From Rubrivivax sp. (GTDB lineage Bacteria; Pseudomonadota; Gammaproteobacteria; Burkholderiales; Burkholderiaceae_C): a stretch of DNA of 64,000 nucleotides. The stretch's first letter is position 1. Each line of letters starts with the position of its first letter. Below, one piece after another: positions 54,383 to 64,000 of the stretch. The position numbers were made by a program, and so were the translations under genes. The notes under the pieces were generated by a model. That model had not been told where the DNA came from. It saw only the letters and a list, made by a program, of their open reading frames with translations, and searched no databases. The stretch is from positions 21,931-85,930 of the forward strand of contig JAJTDE010000007.1 in assembly GCA_021298085.1 (NCBI GenBank), in the 5' to 3' direction.

Positions 54383-54933
54383 GACGACGCCAGGCAGTCA
54401 GCGGCGCCGCAGGATGGCTCGCCAACATCGCCGGTGGCTCACTCGGCGTCACGTCGAGTTCGGTGTGGGGGCAATCAGCCGAAACTGGCCAGGGGCGCCA
54501 GCCGACTCGCCCTGGGGATCTCGTCGCATGGCCGACGGTCTCGCTGCTGGATGGTGGTGTCTGGGGGCCGGAGCAGGCCCGCGGCCATGCGGTGGTGGTG
54601 GTGTGGTGGTCACTCCACTGCCCATTCTGCGTCAGGCATAACCTTCGAATGGAGCAGCTTCACCGCCGAATCGGCGCAACGCCGCTGCGCATTCTGACTG
54701 CGCTCAGAGAGCCTGATGCGGCCGCAGCCAAGGTTCACGTGCGCAGCCAAGGCCTTCACTTCCCTGTGACGCTGGAAGCCCAACGGCTATCAGCGGTGTT
54801 TGGCGGTCGGCGCGTCAGCCCATTGACGGCAACGGTGGACAGACGCGGCAGGCTCCTGCAACTTATCCCAGGCGAGATGTCGGAGGATGACATCAACGGC
54901 CTGCTGGATCTCGGCCGACAACCGGGCGCCTGA
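54379..54933 (+). CDS. Exported TlpA/SoxW-like thioredoxin
   Basis: A 184-residue thioredoxin-fold protein with a twin-arginine-like start 'RRRQAVSGAAGWLANIAGG' and a signal region. The redox motif C-P-F-C (near residues 81-84) is in 'VVVWWSLHCPFCVRHNLRMEQL', followed by 'LHFPVTLEAQRLSAVFGGRRVSPLTATVDRRGRLL' where thioredoxins have the cis-proline (landmark). It could keep a periplasmic sulfur-carrier or haem cysteine reduced, as SoxW/SoxV do. It overlaps the hydrolase upstream (ATGA) and the cytochrome frame downstream (TGATG at 54931-54935). Confidence 0.8.
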   Translation: MRRRQAVSGAAGWLANIAGGSLGVTSSSVWGQSAETGQGRQPTRPGDLVAWPTVSLLDGGVWGPEQARGHAVVVVWWSLHCPFCVRHNLRMEQLHRRIGATPLRILTALREPDAAAAKVHVRSQGLHFPVTLEAQRLSAVFGGRRVSPLTATVDRRGRLLQLIPGEMSEDDINGLLDLGRQPGA

Positions 54934-54974
54934 TGGCGCCCATGCCATTCGCTTCCAGCGTAGAAAGGCTCCAC

Positions 54975-55403
54975 ATGCATCGTCACTTGCCGCACACCAA
55001 CATGGCCAGCGCTCGCCTGCAAATGACGGTCGCCCGGGCAACCCTTGGGACGGCATGTCTGCTGATGGGCATATGGGCGCCTGACTTGGCTGCAGCGCAG
55101 CCCAGGACACCGTCTGCAGCAGAGTTGTTCAAGGACGCCGACCTGGCCTTGGGCGAAAGGCTGATGGCCGAACATGCCTGCAGCGCCTGTCACATTCGCC
55201 GCGTCGGGGGTGACGGTTCAGCCATCTACCGCCCTCAGGGCCGCATCAATACGCCCAGTGCGCTGCGTGGCATGGTGGACTTGTGCAGCACCGAACTCAA
55301 GCTGAGCTTGTTTCCTGAGGAGGTGACAGCCGTCGCGGCGGTCCTCCAGCGAGACCACTACCGTTTTGGTGCGGCGGTTTCGATGAAAAAGGCGGCGCCC
55401 TGA
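54975..55403 (+). CDS. Small exported monoheme cytochrome c
   Basis: A 142-residue cytochrome with a signal peptide ('TLGTACLLMGIWAPDLAAAQ') and haem motif CSACH near residue 69 in 'LMAEHACSACHIRRVGGDGSAIY'. The rest, 'INTPSALRGMVDLCSTELKLSLFPEEVTAVAAVLQRDHYRF', has an extra cysteine and no obvious methionine ligand in a standard cytochrome place. I chose ATG 54975 with AAAGG 6 bases upstream; ATG 54933, coupled to the upstream stop, is also possible (156 residues). It is the third gene of the hydrolase-thioredoxin-cytochrome trio and likely an electron acceptor for it. Confidence 0.78.
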   Translation: MHRHLPHTNMASARLQMTVARATLGTACLLMGIWAPDLAAAQPRTPSAAELFKDADLALGERLMAEHACSACHIRRVGGDGSAIYRPQGRINTPSALRGMVDLCSTELKLSLFPEEVTAVAAVLQRDHYRFGAAVSMKKAAP

Positions 55404-55560
55404 CGGCCGTCGGCTCCCCCAAGGCCGTCAGTGCCATGGGGCATTCGTGCAGGGGAAACCGAACGGCTTGTGGCGGGTTAACATCAGTTCATCCGGATAT
55501 AAGTAAGCTTGACAAGGCTTGCGACTATCGAAGCACCCACCCTCTTGCAGTGAGCCGCCA

Positions 55561-55926
55561 GTGTCCAGCACGTCAACGCCCACCGATGACCCCGAGGCGG
55601 TGTTTGCCTCGGCCGCCGAACTCTTCGGCCTTCTGTCCACGCCGATCCGACTGCGGATCATCAGCGCGCTGTGTCACGGGGAAAAGAACGTTTCACAGCT
55701 GCTTGCCGCGATCGATACGACCCAGCCCAACATGAGCCAGCACTTGTCCACGCTGTACCGCGCGGGCATCCTGGGCAAACGCCGCGACGCCACGCAGATC
55801 TACTACCGGATCGAAAGCCAGCGCGCGGCCACGCTGTGCCGAGCGGTGTGCACGCAGATTGCGTTTGAACTCGACGACGCCGATGACATCCCGAAGGATG
55901 ACCGGCTCATGCCCCGCCTCCGGTAG
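55561..55926 (+). CDS. ArsR-family regulator with cysteines, SqrR/BigR-like candidate
   Basis: A 121-residue winged-helix ArsR protein: 'ELFGLLSTPIRLRIISALCHGEKNVSQLLAAID' then the recognition helix 'TQPNMSQHLSTLYRAGILGKRRDATQIYYRI' (landmarks). Cys38 in the helix before the DNA-binding motif and Cys93/Cys97 in the last helix sit about where SqrR, BigR and YgaV have the sulfide-sensing cysteine pair that forms a polysulfide bridge. It is a good candidate for the repressor of the nearby palindromes. GTG 55561 is chosen; an in-frame TTG at 55519 gives 14 more residues. A -10-like TATAAG (55498-55503) lies upstream. Confidence 0.82.
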   Translation: MSSTSTPTDDPEAVFASAAELFGLLSTPIRLRIISALCHGEKNVSQLLAAIDTTQPNMSQHLSTLYRAGILGKRRDATQIYYRIESQRAATLCRAVCTQIAFELDDADDIPKDDRLMPRLR

Positions 55927-55944
55927 GCGCACAGCCTGCGTGTC

Positions 55945-57225
55945 TCAGGTCCGAATCTCCCCCTGGCCGAGCACAATCCACTTCATGGAGGTCAGGCCTT
56001 CCAGGCCGACAGGCCCGCGTGCATGGAACTTGTCCGTGCTGATGCCGATCTCCGCGCCCAGGCCGTACTCAAAGCCGTCCGCGAAGCGGGTACTGGTGTT
56101 CACCATCACGCTGGAAGAGTCCACTTCCCGCAGGAAACGCATGGCGTTGTCGTGATCTCGCGTCAGGATGGCATCGGTATGCCCGGAGCCATGGTGGTTG
56201 ATGTGGGTAATCGCCTCATCCAGTGAGGCCACCACCTTGATGCTGATGATGGAGGCCAGGTACTCGGCAGACCAGTCATCGGCCTGCGCCGCCCGCAGAT
56301 CGGCGTCAGGGACGGATTGAAGGTGTTGCAAGGCCTCCTCGTCGCAACGCATCTGGACGCCCTTGGCCGCAAAGACGGCGCCGATGGCGCGCAAGAACTG
56401 CGCCGCCGAGTCCCGATGAACCAAGAGGGATTCCGCCGCATTGCAGGGGCTGTACTTCTGCGTCTTGGCGTTGTCGGTCACCCTGACCGCCAGCGCCATG
56501 TCGACATTGGCGTCCACGTAGACGTGGCAGTTGCCATCGAGGTGCTTGATGACGGGGACCTTCGCCTGTGCCGAGATGCGTTCGATCAAGCCCTTTCCGC
56601 CGCGCGGGATGATCACGTCAACATGTTCCGGCATGGTGATCAGCGCGCCCACAGCCTCCCTGTCGGTGGTCTGCACCAGGTGAACCGCATCGAGCGGTAG
56701 CCCCGCGGACGCAAGAGCCGCCTGGATACACGCGGCCAAGGCACGGTTGGTGTGGATGGCCTCTGAGCCGCCGCGCAGGATGCACGCGTTGCCGCTCTTG
56801 ATCGCCAGTGAGGCCGCCTCGATCGTGACGTTGGGACGGCTCTCGTAGATCATGCCGAAGACACCCAAGGGCACCCGCATCTGTCCCACACTGATGCCAC
56901 TTGGGCGCCGCTTGACGGACGTGATCTCACCAATGGGGTCTGGCATCGCGGCGAGTTGTTCGCAGCCTTCAGCGATGGTCGCCACGACCTTGGGCGTCAA
57001 GCGCAGTCTGTCAACCATCGGCGCCGAAAGTCCACGATGCCCCGCCGCGTCGAGGTCCTGCTGGTTGGCTTCAGACAGCGCCTCCTGACGCTGCCGCAGT
57101 TCGATGGCAAGTGCGTGCAGGGCGGCATTCTTCTGTGCCGTGTGCGCCTTGGCCATGGATGCCGCAGCGGCCCTGGCAGCCGCACCGACGTGGGCCATGT
57201 AGCGGGGAATATCGTTGATCTCCAT
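55945..57225 (-). CDS. proA: Gamma-glutamyl phosphate reductase
   Basis: A 426-residue ProA of the aldehyde dehydrogenase superfamily. Landmarks are '[18 protein letters not shown]', '[13 protein letters not shown]', '[11 protein letters not shown]', '[11 protein letters not shown]', the catalytic cysteine in '[14 protein letters not shown]', and '[22 protein letters not shown]'. It reduces gamma-glutamyl phosphate to glutamate semialdehyde in proline synthesis. ATG 57225 is the family start (MEINDI); the open frame extends 471 bases further into the AEC transporter gene. It is not next to proB here. Confidence 0.94.
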   Translation of the reverse strand: MEINDIPRYMAHVGAAARAAAASMAKAHTAQKNAALHALAIELRQRQEALSEANQQDLDAAGHRGLSAPMVDRLRLTPKVVATIAEGCEQLAAMPDPIGEITSVKRRPSGISVGQMRVPLGVFGMIYESRPNVTIEAASLAIKSGNACILRGGSEAIHTNRALAACIQAALASAGLPLDAVHLVQTTDREAVGALITMPEHVDVIIPRGGKGLIERISAQAKVPVIKHLDGNCHVYVDANVDMALAVRVTDNAKTQKYSPCNAAESLLVHRDSAAQFLRAIGAVFAAKGVQMRCDEEALQHLQSVPDADLRAAQADDWSAEYLASIISIKVVASLDEAITHINHHGSGHTDAILTRDHDNAMRFLREVDSSSVMVNTSTRFADGFEYGLGAEIGISTDKFHARGPVGLEGLTSMKWIVLGQGEIRT

Positions 57226-57257
57226 GGGCGAGATTGTGGCGCCCACCGTAGCGCTTG

Positions 57258-58325
57258 TCATGCCCAGCGCTGAAGCATCCACAACCATGCGGGCGCCGTC
57301 AGCACGAAGGCAAAAGTCGACAACACGATCGCGGTGGTCGCCTCCGCTTGAAGGACTTTGTATCGCTGGGCAAAGATCAGCGCATTGGTACCCACAGGCA
57401 GTGCCGCCATCATTACCAACACGGCCAGCGTCTGGCCTTGTATGCCCAGCAGCTTGTTGGCCACGACAAACACCACGGCCGGGAGCACCAGCAGCTTGAT
57501 CACCATCTGGGGCATCGCCGAGGCTGCACTGGTCTTCAGGCCGAACTGCGCCAGGTTCATGCCGATCAAGATCAGGCAGAGCGGAACAGCCGCCGCGCCC
57601 AGCACCGCCAGCCCATCGTCCAACCAGCGAGGCAGCGCGATGCCGGTCAGGTTCCAGAGCAAGCCGAGCACAATGGGCAGGACGACCGGATGCCACACGG
57701 ACCGAATCACCGCCTGCTTCACGGTCCCGAGCGCATGGTCAGCACCTGTCTTGCCTGAAGTCTGGCGCTTGCTGCGGGCTATGGACCACTCCGCGGAGAC
57801 GGTCAATGTCGTCAGGACCAGCAAGCTGTGCAGACTCACCAGGGCCAGATGGATGGCCAATCCCTCCGCGCCGAATAGGCTTCCGGCGATGGGTATGCCC
57901 AGCTGAACGGCATTGCCGTACAGCGCTGCCGTGGTGCGTGCGGCGGGTTCGGCCGGCGCGGCCTTAACGCTGGCCGCCGGCGCCGCGCGTGCGTAAAACA
58001 CCAGATTGACAATCACCAGACAGACCAGCACGGGCGCGAAGTAGGCCTGTGCCGCCTCCCAGGGCATCTGTTGCAGATCCAGGCGCGCCATCGTACGAAA
58101 CAGCAGCACCGGGATGAGTACCAGCGTCACCAGCTGGGCCAACGTCTGCGCGGCGAATGTTGCGCTGGCGTTAGGGCTTTCGCGAGCGCGAGGCTGCTGA
58201 GCGACAGCGGTCCCGCTGGCCTGTGGGCCAGGCAGCGAGGGCCATATGGGCAGGCGATAGAGGAATGCACCCAGCGCAATCATGCCCAGCAGACCTGCCA
58301 GGCGCACGTAGGCTGCGTCGGTCAC
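57258..58325 (-). CDS. AEC-family (auxin efflux carrier-like) transporter
   Basis: A 355-residue membrane protein with about ten hydrophobic helices in two groups and a central loop. Landmarks are '[17 protein letters not shown]', '[22 protein letters not shown]' (N-x-x-x-G-I/L-P motif of the family), and '[15 protein letters not shown]'. AEC proteins export or import small organic acids and amino acids; the substrate is unknown. The start codon is GTG 58325, 6 bases after topB, and proA follows after 32 bases, so the three may share a transcript. An inserted charged section near residues 38-55 is unusual. Confidence 0.82.
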   Translation of the reverse strand: MTDAAYVRLAGLLGMIALGAFLYRLPIWPSLPGPQASGTAVAQQPRARESPNASATFAAQTLAQLVTLVLIPVLLFRTMARLDLQQMPWEAAQAYFAPVLVCLVIVNLVFYARAAPAASVKAAPAEPAARTTAALYGNAVQLGIPIAGSLFGAEGLAIHLALVSLHSLLVLTTLTVSAEWSIARSKRQTSGKTGADHALGTVKQAVIRSVWHPVVLPIVLGLLWNLTGIALPRWLDDGLAVLGAAAVPLCLILIGMNLAQFGLKTSAASAMPQMVIKLLVLPAVVFVVANKLLGIQGQTLAVLVMMAALPVGTNALIFAQRYKVLQAEATTAIVLSTFAFVLTAPAWLWMLQRWA

Positions 58326-58331
58326 AAGGCC

Positions 58332-60926
58332 TCAGGCTTCGGCTTTTTTGGTCGAGGTCTTCTTTGCTGCGGGCACTCGAGGCGTGCGGGGCTCGAATTC
58401 AAAGACAACGCGGCCCTCCTTCGCATCGTAGGCGAGCATGGCCTTGAAGGATCGGCGTGTCTTGTTGGAGACGAAGCCCTCGAGCAACTGAGTGCGACCC
58501 GTGGTCAGTAAACGCGACATCTCCTCACGGCCGACCGGCTGCTGAAGGATGACCTTTCCGCTCTTGAAATCGCAGGTCACGTGAGCCCCCACCGCGTGTT
58601 CACACACGTAGCTGGTTCCATGCTCGTAGACACGGCCTTTGCACTTGGGGCACGCTCCGAGCGTTGCCTGATCGGAGAAGTCGACCGGTTCGCCATCGGC
58701 CTGGGCCTGCTTGGCGTCCTCACCAAAGTCAAACTCGAGCTTCCAGTTGCCCAACTCGCTGTCGTGCACCAGCTTCATTTCGGCAACAAAGGGCCATCCG
58801 GCCTTGGACCGAAAGCCATCAAGCGGGCCGATCCGCTTGTCGCTCAGGAAGGCTTCGGCTTCGGCGATTTCGAATGCCCGGCCTGCGGGGATCTTCGTGA
58901 TGGAGAAGCCACAGCCCTCGGTTGCGCCGTGTTCGCCCGTGCAGGCAAATCGACGATAGTTTTCCTTGACGACGCCGCCACAGTTGGGGCAAGGCGTCTT
59001 CAAGGTCGAGTAGTCGCCGGGGATGGTGTCGCGGTCATACTCCTTGGCTTTGCGCACGATGCGTTCTGCCATCGCCGCGATGTCGGCCATGAACTGCTCT
59101 CGCTTGAGCCTGCCCTGCTCCATTTCGGACAGCTGGAATTCCCAGTTGCCGGTCAACTCGGGCTTGGTCAGGTCGTCGACGTCGAGCCCTCTGAGCAGCG
59201 TCATCAACTGGAAGGCCTTGGCCGTCGGGATCAGTTCCCTGCCCTCCCTGAGCATGTATTTTTCAGCGATGAGTCCTTCGATGATGGCAGCACGTGTGGC
59301 GGGTGTACCCAGGCCCTTTTCGGCCATGGCTTCGCGCAGTTCATCATCGTCGATGAGCTTGCCGGCGCCTTCCATCGCACTGAGCAGGGTCGCTTCCGTA
59401 TAGCGGGCCGGGGGCTTGGTGTGCAGGCTCCGAACGTCCAGTTGCTCAGCGTTCACGCGGTCCTGCTGGTGCACTGGCACGAGATTGGCATCCTCGTCTT
59501 GGGCTTCCTTGCCGTAGACGGCCAACCAGCCCGCATTCACCAGCACTTTTCCGGTCGTGATGAAGTGATGCTGCTGACCTGCCGCCGCGACCACGCTGGT
59601 GCGGGTCGTGACCATGTACTCCGCGGGCGGAAAGAAGACGGCAATGAAGCGCTTGACGACCATGTCGTAGAGCTTGAGTTCCGGTTCCGTCAGTGATCGC
59701 GGGGCCTGCAGCGTCGGAATGATGGCGAAGTGATCGGAGACCTTGGCGTTGTCAAAGACGCGCTTGATGGGCTTGATGTAGTCCCGTTTGAGTCCGTTGG
59801 CCGCGTGTTCCGAGAGAGCGCGGATGGGTGCGGGGAGCTCCTCAGTCGCCAACATCGAGAAGGTTTGCTTCACAGTCTGCAGATAGTCTTCCGGAAGGGC
59901 GCGGGAGTCCGTTCTGGGATAGGTCAGCACCTTGTGCTTTTCGTACAGCGCTTGGGCAATGGACAGCGTCGTCTTGGCACTGAACCCGAATCGGGAGTTA
60001 GCCTCGCGTTGAAGGGTCGTCAGGTCAAAGAGCTGAGGACTGATCTGTTGGCTCGGCTTTGCTTCATCGGTGACAGTGGCATCCTGGGCCCGACAAGCCT
60101 CTGCGATGGCCTGGGCTTGTTGCTCGTCCCACAGGCGGTCCGCACGTGATTCCGGGTCTTGCGGGTTCTTCTTCCAGCGAACATCTGTCCACTTGCCGTC
60201 ATAGGGCCCCTGCGGCGTCGAGAAGGTCGCGCGCACCTCCCAGTACGGTCTGGCAATGTGCTTACGGATCTTTTCTTCGCGCTCGACCACGATGGACAAC
60301 GTAGGCGTCTGGACGCGGCCCACGGTCGTCAGAAAAAAACCTCCGTCGCGTGAATTGAAGGCGGTCATGGCCCGTGTGCCGTTGATGCCCACGAGCCAGT
60401 CAGCTTCACTTCGGCTGCGAGCAGCATCGGCCAGACCTTGCATTTGACGATCGCTGCGCAGGGACGCAAAGCCGTCTCGGATGGCCTGGGGCGTCATGCT
60501 TTGCAGCCAGAGGCGGGTGACAGGCTTGGCGACTTCTTTCTTGGTGCCTGCGGCGTATTGAACAATCAAGCGGAAGATGAGTTCACCCTCTCGTCCAGCG
60601 TCACAGGCATTGATGATGGCACTGACGTCCTTGCGCTTGATCAACTTGACGATGGCGTTCAGGCGTGACTTGTTCTTGTCAATCGGCGCGAGATCGAAGT
60701 GGGGTGGCACGACAGGCAGGTGCGTGAAGCTCCACTTGCCCCTCTTGATGTCGTAGGCCTCTGGGGCAGCAATCTCGACCAAGTGGCCGACCGCGGAGGT
60801 GACGATGAGCGTCGCGCTTTCAAAGTGTTCTGCAGCCTTGTCGAACTTGCCATGTACCGGCGTCAGCGCTCTGACGATGTCTTGAGCGACGCTTGGTTTT
60901 TCGGCGATGACGAGGGTCTTGCTCAT
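58332..60926 (-). CDS. topB: DNA topoisomerase III
   Basis: An 864-residue type IA topoisomerase. The TOPRIM domain is at the N-terminus ('SKTLVIAEKPSVAQDI', 'IINACDAGREGELIFRLI'), the catalytic tyrosine is in 'VLTYPRTDSRALPEDY', 'GLGTPATRAAIIEGL' follows, and C-terminal zinc-finger-like cysteine clusters are present ('CPNCGG...C...GC' near residue 655 and 'CPKCKG...C' near 770). The C-terminal tail is lysine/alanine-rich. It relaxes and decatenates DNA. ATG 60926 gives the family start; the frame is open 69 bases further upstream. Confidence 0.94.
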   Translation of the reverse strand: MSKTLVIAEKPSVAQDIVRALTPVHGKFDKAAEHFESATLIVTSAVGHLVEIAAPEAYDIKRGKWSFTHLPVVPPHFDLAPIDKNKSRLNAIVKLIKRKDVSAIINACDAGREGELIFRLIVQYAAGTKKEVAKPVTRLWLQSMTPQAIRDGFASLRSDRQMQGLADAARSRSEADWLVGINGTRAMTAFNSRDGGFFLTTVGRVQTPTLSIVVEREEKIRKHIARPYWEVRATFSTPQGPYDGKWTDVRWKKNPQDPESRADRLWDEQQAQAIAEACRAQDATVTDEAKPSQQISPQLFDLTTLQREANSRFGFSAKTTLSIAQALYEKHKVLTYPRTDSRALPEDYLQTVKQTFSMLATEELPAPIRALSEHAANGLKRDYIKPIKRVFDNAKVSDHFAIIPTLQAPRSLTEPELKLYDMVVKRFIAVFFPPAEYMVTTRTSVVAAAGQQHHFITTGKVLVNAGWLAVYGKEAQDEDANLVPVHQQDRVNAEQLDVRSLHTKPPARYTEATLLSAMEGAGKLIDDDELREAMAEKGLGTPATRAAIIEGLIAEKYMLREGRELIPTAKAFQLMTLLRGLDVDDLTKPELTGNWEFQLSEMEQGRLKREQFMADIAAMAERIVRKAKEYDRDTIPGDYSTLKTPCPNCGGVVKENYRRFACTGEHGATEGCGFSITKIPAGRAFEIAEAEAFLSDKRIGPLDGFRSKAGWPFVAEMKLVHDSELGNWKLEFDFGEDAKQAQADGEPVDFSDQATLGACPKCKGRVYEHGTSYVCEHAVGAHVTCDFKSGKVILQQPVGREEMSRLLTTGRTQLLEGFVSNKTRRSFKAMLAYDAKEGRVVFEFEPRTPRVPAAKKTSTKKAEA

Positions 60927-61157
60927 GCAGTTTCCAGGGTTGTCCCGGGCAGGCACCAGGGTGCCCATCGAGTTGGCGTTCAGGTGCCGCACCACAGACT
61001 GGTGTTGCGGCGAAGCCGAGAATGTACCGAATGCGGAGCGTCGAGTCCGCGCGTGTTGAGGCCTAGAGGGGGCCGAGGCCTGTTTCCGCGAGCTCGTTGA
61101 GAGCGTACGTGTGCCTAAAATCGGCTCTGTGGCTGGTTGTTTTTTTAGCGGTTCGTC

Positions 61158-61655
61158 ATGGGTTTAGTGTCACAGCGTCGCGTTTCGCAAGGGCAGCCAA
61201 CTCCGCAGCAAGGGCGTCGTTTTGTCGTGCGGCGCAGCGGTGTTCACGGGAAGGGCGTTTTTGCACTTCGTACCATCTCGGCCGGCGAGACGCTTGCAGA
61301 GTACACAGGAGAAGTGATCAGTTGGGAAGAGGCTCTGCGGCGGCACCCGCATGATCCTAACGATCCACATCACACCTTTTATTTCCACTTGGGGGACGGC
61401 AGTGTTATTGACGCCCGGACGCGTGGAAACTCTTCACGGTGGATCAATCATTCTTGCAATCCGAATTGTGTGAGTGACGAGGTGCGAGGCCGTGTTTTCA
61501 TCCGTGTGCTCCGCGATGTTTTGCCGGGTGAGGAGTTGTTTTATGACTATCGCTTGGTCATCGATGGAAAGTACACCGCCAAGCTGAAGCGTGACTACGT
61601 GTGCCTTTGCGGTGCTGAAAGATGTCGCGGAACGCTGCTGTTTCCCAAGCGATGA
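61158..61655 (+). CDS. SET-domain protein lysine methyltransferase
   Basis: A 165-residue protein made of one SET domain and a post-SET segment. Landmarks are 'SGVHGKGVFALRTISAGETLAEYTGEVI', the cofactor and pseudoknot motif 'RWINHSCNPNC' (near residue 94), 'GEELFYDYRL', and the zinc-type post-SET 'CLCGAERCRG'. SET domains transfer methyl groups from S-adenosylmethionine to lysine; the bacterial target is unknown. Its stop overlaps the birA start (ATGA). The codons are visibly less GC-rich than those of topB. A TAAAAT (61116-61121) is the only -10-like element upstream. Confidence 0.87.
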   Translation: MGLVSQRRVSQGQPTPQQGRRFVVRRSGVHGKGVFALRTISAGETLAEYTGEVISWEEALRRHPHDPNDPHHTFYFHLGDGSVIDARTRGNSSRWINHSCNPNCVSDEVRGRVFIRVLRDVLPGEELFYDYRLVIDGKYTAKLKRDYVCLCGAERCRGTLLFPKR

Positions 61656-62587
61656 GTCCGCTGAATCCTACTGAACAGCGGTTTTCGGCGTCGGTCAACG
61701 TGGACGCTCTACGCCAAAGTTTGTCGGCCTGTCTGCCGACCGTCATGAGTACTGTCCTGCTGGAAGTGGGTTCGACCAATTCTTGGCTGAGCGACCGGCT
61801 TCGAGATGGGGGGCTGGCTGATCTCAGCTCAGCGGACATGGGTGTCTTGAGCCCTGTTCAGCGGTTGGTGTGGGCCCATCACCAGTCGGCGGGTCGCGGG
61901 AGACAGGGTCGCGCCTGGGTGTCAGCGCCTGGTTGTTCGTTGACGTTTTCGGTGGCCTTTGGGATGAGCCGCCAGGAATTGTCCGGGCTTTCGTTGGCCG
62001 TGGGTGTGGTGGTGGCCGAGTCTCTTGAGCAGCTGGCAGCCCGGCAACGTCACGACGGTGTCGAACACTCACACTTCAAAGTTTGGCTCAAGTGGCCCAA
62101 CGATTTGGTTGCTGGAGCTGCTGATTCCGGTGGCTGGCGGGCTAAGCTGGGGGGCGTATTGATCGAGACAGTTCCGACGCAACAGGGACGAGCCTGCATC
62201 GTTGGCGTGGGTGTGAATTTGGAGCGTCTTTCGGGCGAGGTGTCTGCCTCGTACGGCGCAACATCACTTTCAGAGTTGGGGCTTCATTTTGATGTCGCAG
62301 CCCACTTACCCTTGATGGCCAAGGCTCTTTTCGCTGGGTTGAGCGAGTTCGATGTGTCCGGCTTTAGTCCCTTTGCTGCCAGATTCGCCTCTCGAAACGC
62401 CTTGTTGGGCTTACGCGTTCACACGAGTTCTTCGGACTGCCCTGTAGGGTGGGTCAGGGGCGTTGGTTCTGGCGGAGCGCTCCTTCTGGGCCGCGATGAA
62501 GACTCCTCTGTACGCCACGAGATCACGTCTGGTGAAGTTAGTATCCGGCCCGTCATGGGTGTGGGGGCGCAAGGACAACGGACGTGA
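61652..62587 (+). CDS. birA: Biotin-[acetyl-CoA carboxylase] ligase
   Basis: A 311-residue biotin protein ligase without the DNA-binding domain. Landmarks are 'EVGSTNSWLSDRL', the biotin/ATP site 'HHQSAGRGRQGRAWVSAPG', 'KWPNDLVAG', 'KLGGVLIET' and 'VGVGVNL'. It biotinylates the AccB carrier. ATG 61652 overlaps the SET gene stop; a start at 61622 is possible. The gene has a lower GC look than most of the window. The next small gene overlaps its stop by GTGA. Confidence 0.9.
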   Translation: MSPLNPTEQRFSASVNVDALRQSLSACLPTVMSTVLLEVGSTNSWLSDRLRDGGLADLSSADMGVLSPVQRLVWAHHQSAGRGRQGRAWVSAPGCSLTFSVAFGMSRQELSGLSLAVGVVVAESLEQLAARQRHDGVEHSHFKVWLKWPNDLVAGAADSGGWRAKLGGVLIETVPTQQGRACIVGVGVNLERLSGEVSASYGATSLSELGLHFDVAAHLPLMAKALFAGLSEFDVSGFSPFAARFASRNALLGLRVHTSSSDCPVGWVRGVGSGGALLLGRDEDSSVRHEITSGEVSIRPVMGVGAQGQRT

Positions 62588-62787
62588 AAAAAGTTATAGG
62601 TCTTCTCTGCATGGCCAATGTGTTTATGTGGCTATGGTGGCAGGGTCACCTCGCTCCGCTCATGGAGGCACCTGGCAGTGGTGAGAGAGAGCCGCTGCGC
62701 AGCTCTCGCCAGTTGCGCGTTGATTCGATTGCGGTGGTTCCGGGTACGGTGTCAACGCCTGCATCTGCAGTCGTCAAGCCTCGCTGA
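62584..62787 (+). CDS. Small membrane-anchored or exported protein after birA
   Basis: A 67-residue protein starting with GTG that overlaps the birA stop (GTGA). An N-terminal hydrophobic stretch 'VIGLLCMANVFMWLWWQGHL' is followed by 'APGSGEREPLRSSRQLRVDSIAVVP'. This resembles, from memory, the N-terminus of the SPOR-domain proteins that often follow birA/coaX in Burkholderiales, but the SPOR domain itself is absent. It may be a shortened descendant or a separate small protein. No function assigned. Confidence 0.55.
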   Translation: MKKVIGLLCMANVFMWLWWQGHLAPLMEAPGSGEREPLRSSRQLRVDSIAVVPGTVSTPASAVVKPR

Positions 62788-62823
62788 CGGGAGGCCTGAT
62801 GATCTGGCCAGTGGGCATGCGGT

Positions 62824-63846
<1,023 letters not shown>

Positions 63847-64000
63847 TTAGATGGGGTTGAAGATCGTGACGCAGGGAAACTGCTTACACGCCCGGATCAC
63901 TGCGGGAGCAAGCGTTGGTGGGGCGTAGAACACACACGGATTTTGCATCAGAGCAACCGGGAGATCGTGATTTGGCGCAATTGATGTGCAGGGAGGGGGC

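Noticed and set aside
55497-55514. A sixth operator in front of the ArsR gene
   Set aside because: Only one arm (ATAAG at 55499-55503) matches; the opposite arm reads TGACA at the expected spacing. It is better explained as part of a TATAAG -10 element.

Overview
The window is high-GC DNA from the main chromosome of a betaproteobacterium, most likely Burkholderiales of the Rubrivivax/Leptothrix type. I infer this from gene order and protein families: mlaFEDACB, gltBD, divergent ponA/pilMNOPQ followed by aroKB, and ntrY-rsmB. No phage, insertion sequence or CRISPR array is visible. The only transposase-like gene is one RAYT relative that appears to have lost its catalytic histidines.

Layout. 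0-1.1 kb: the end of zwf and the regulator hexR (Entner-Doudoroff control). 1.2-5.2 kb (minus): a complete Mla lipid-asymmetry operon, mlaF-E-D-A-C-B. 5.4-11.7 kb (minus): glutamate synthase gltB-gltD. 12.1-19.4 kb (plus): a minor-pilin operon (pilE-like, fimT, pilV, pilW, pilX, pilY1), followed by the RAYT-like gene. 20.1-29.6 kb (minus): pilM-N-O-P-Q, a large Ig-repeat lipoprotein, aroK and aroB. 29.9-35.3 kb: ponA, cyaY, lptM, lysA, a DUF3047 protein and tRNA-Phe. 35.3-40.3 kb (minus): rsmB, a DUF4390 protein, an NtrY-type kinase and a short response regulator. 40.4-41.6 kb (plus): folE and a stand-alone BLUF blue-light receptor.

41.6-55.9 kb is the accessory core, a sulfur-oxidation region. 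soxC-D-Y-Z-A-X-B encode a complete periplasmic thiosulfate-oxidising system. Around it lie a YeeE/YedE (TsuA-like) transporter with a TusA sulfur carrier, an exported DsrE-like protein, a half-length and probably frameshifted second YeeE, flavocytochrome c sulfide dehydrogenase (fccAB), a translationally coupled trio (SoxH-like metallo-beta-lactamase-fold hydrolase, TlpA-like thioredoxin, monoheme cytochrome c), and an ArsR-family regulator with conserved-looking cysteines. Several promoters here carry 16-bp palindromes of the same build (5-bp arms, 6-bp centre). The best fits the ATTC-N8-GAAT architecture known for sulfide-responsive SqrR-type repressors, so I infer one local regulon. Internal hairpins, a terminator and a tandem repeat split the sox operon into expression segments.

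55.9-64 kb: proA, an AEC-family transporter and topB (minus); a SET-domain methyltransferase, birA and a small exported or membrane protein (plus); and gapA (minus). From about 61.1 kb the coding sequence looks visibly less GC-rich than the rest.
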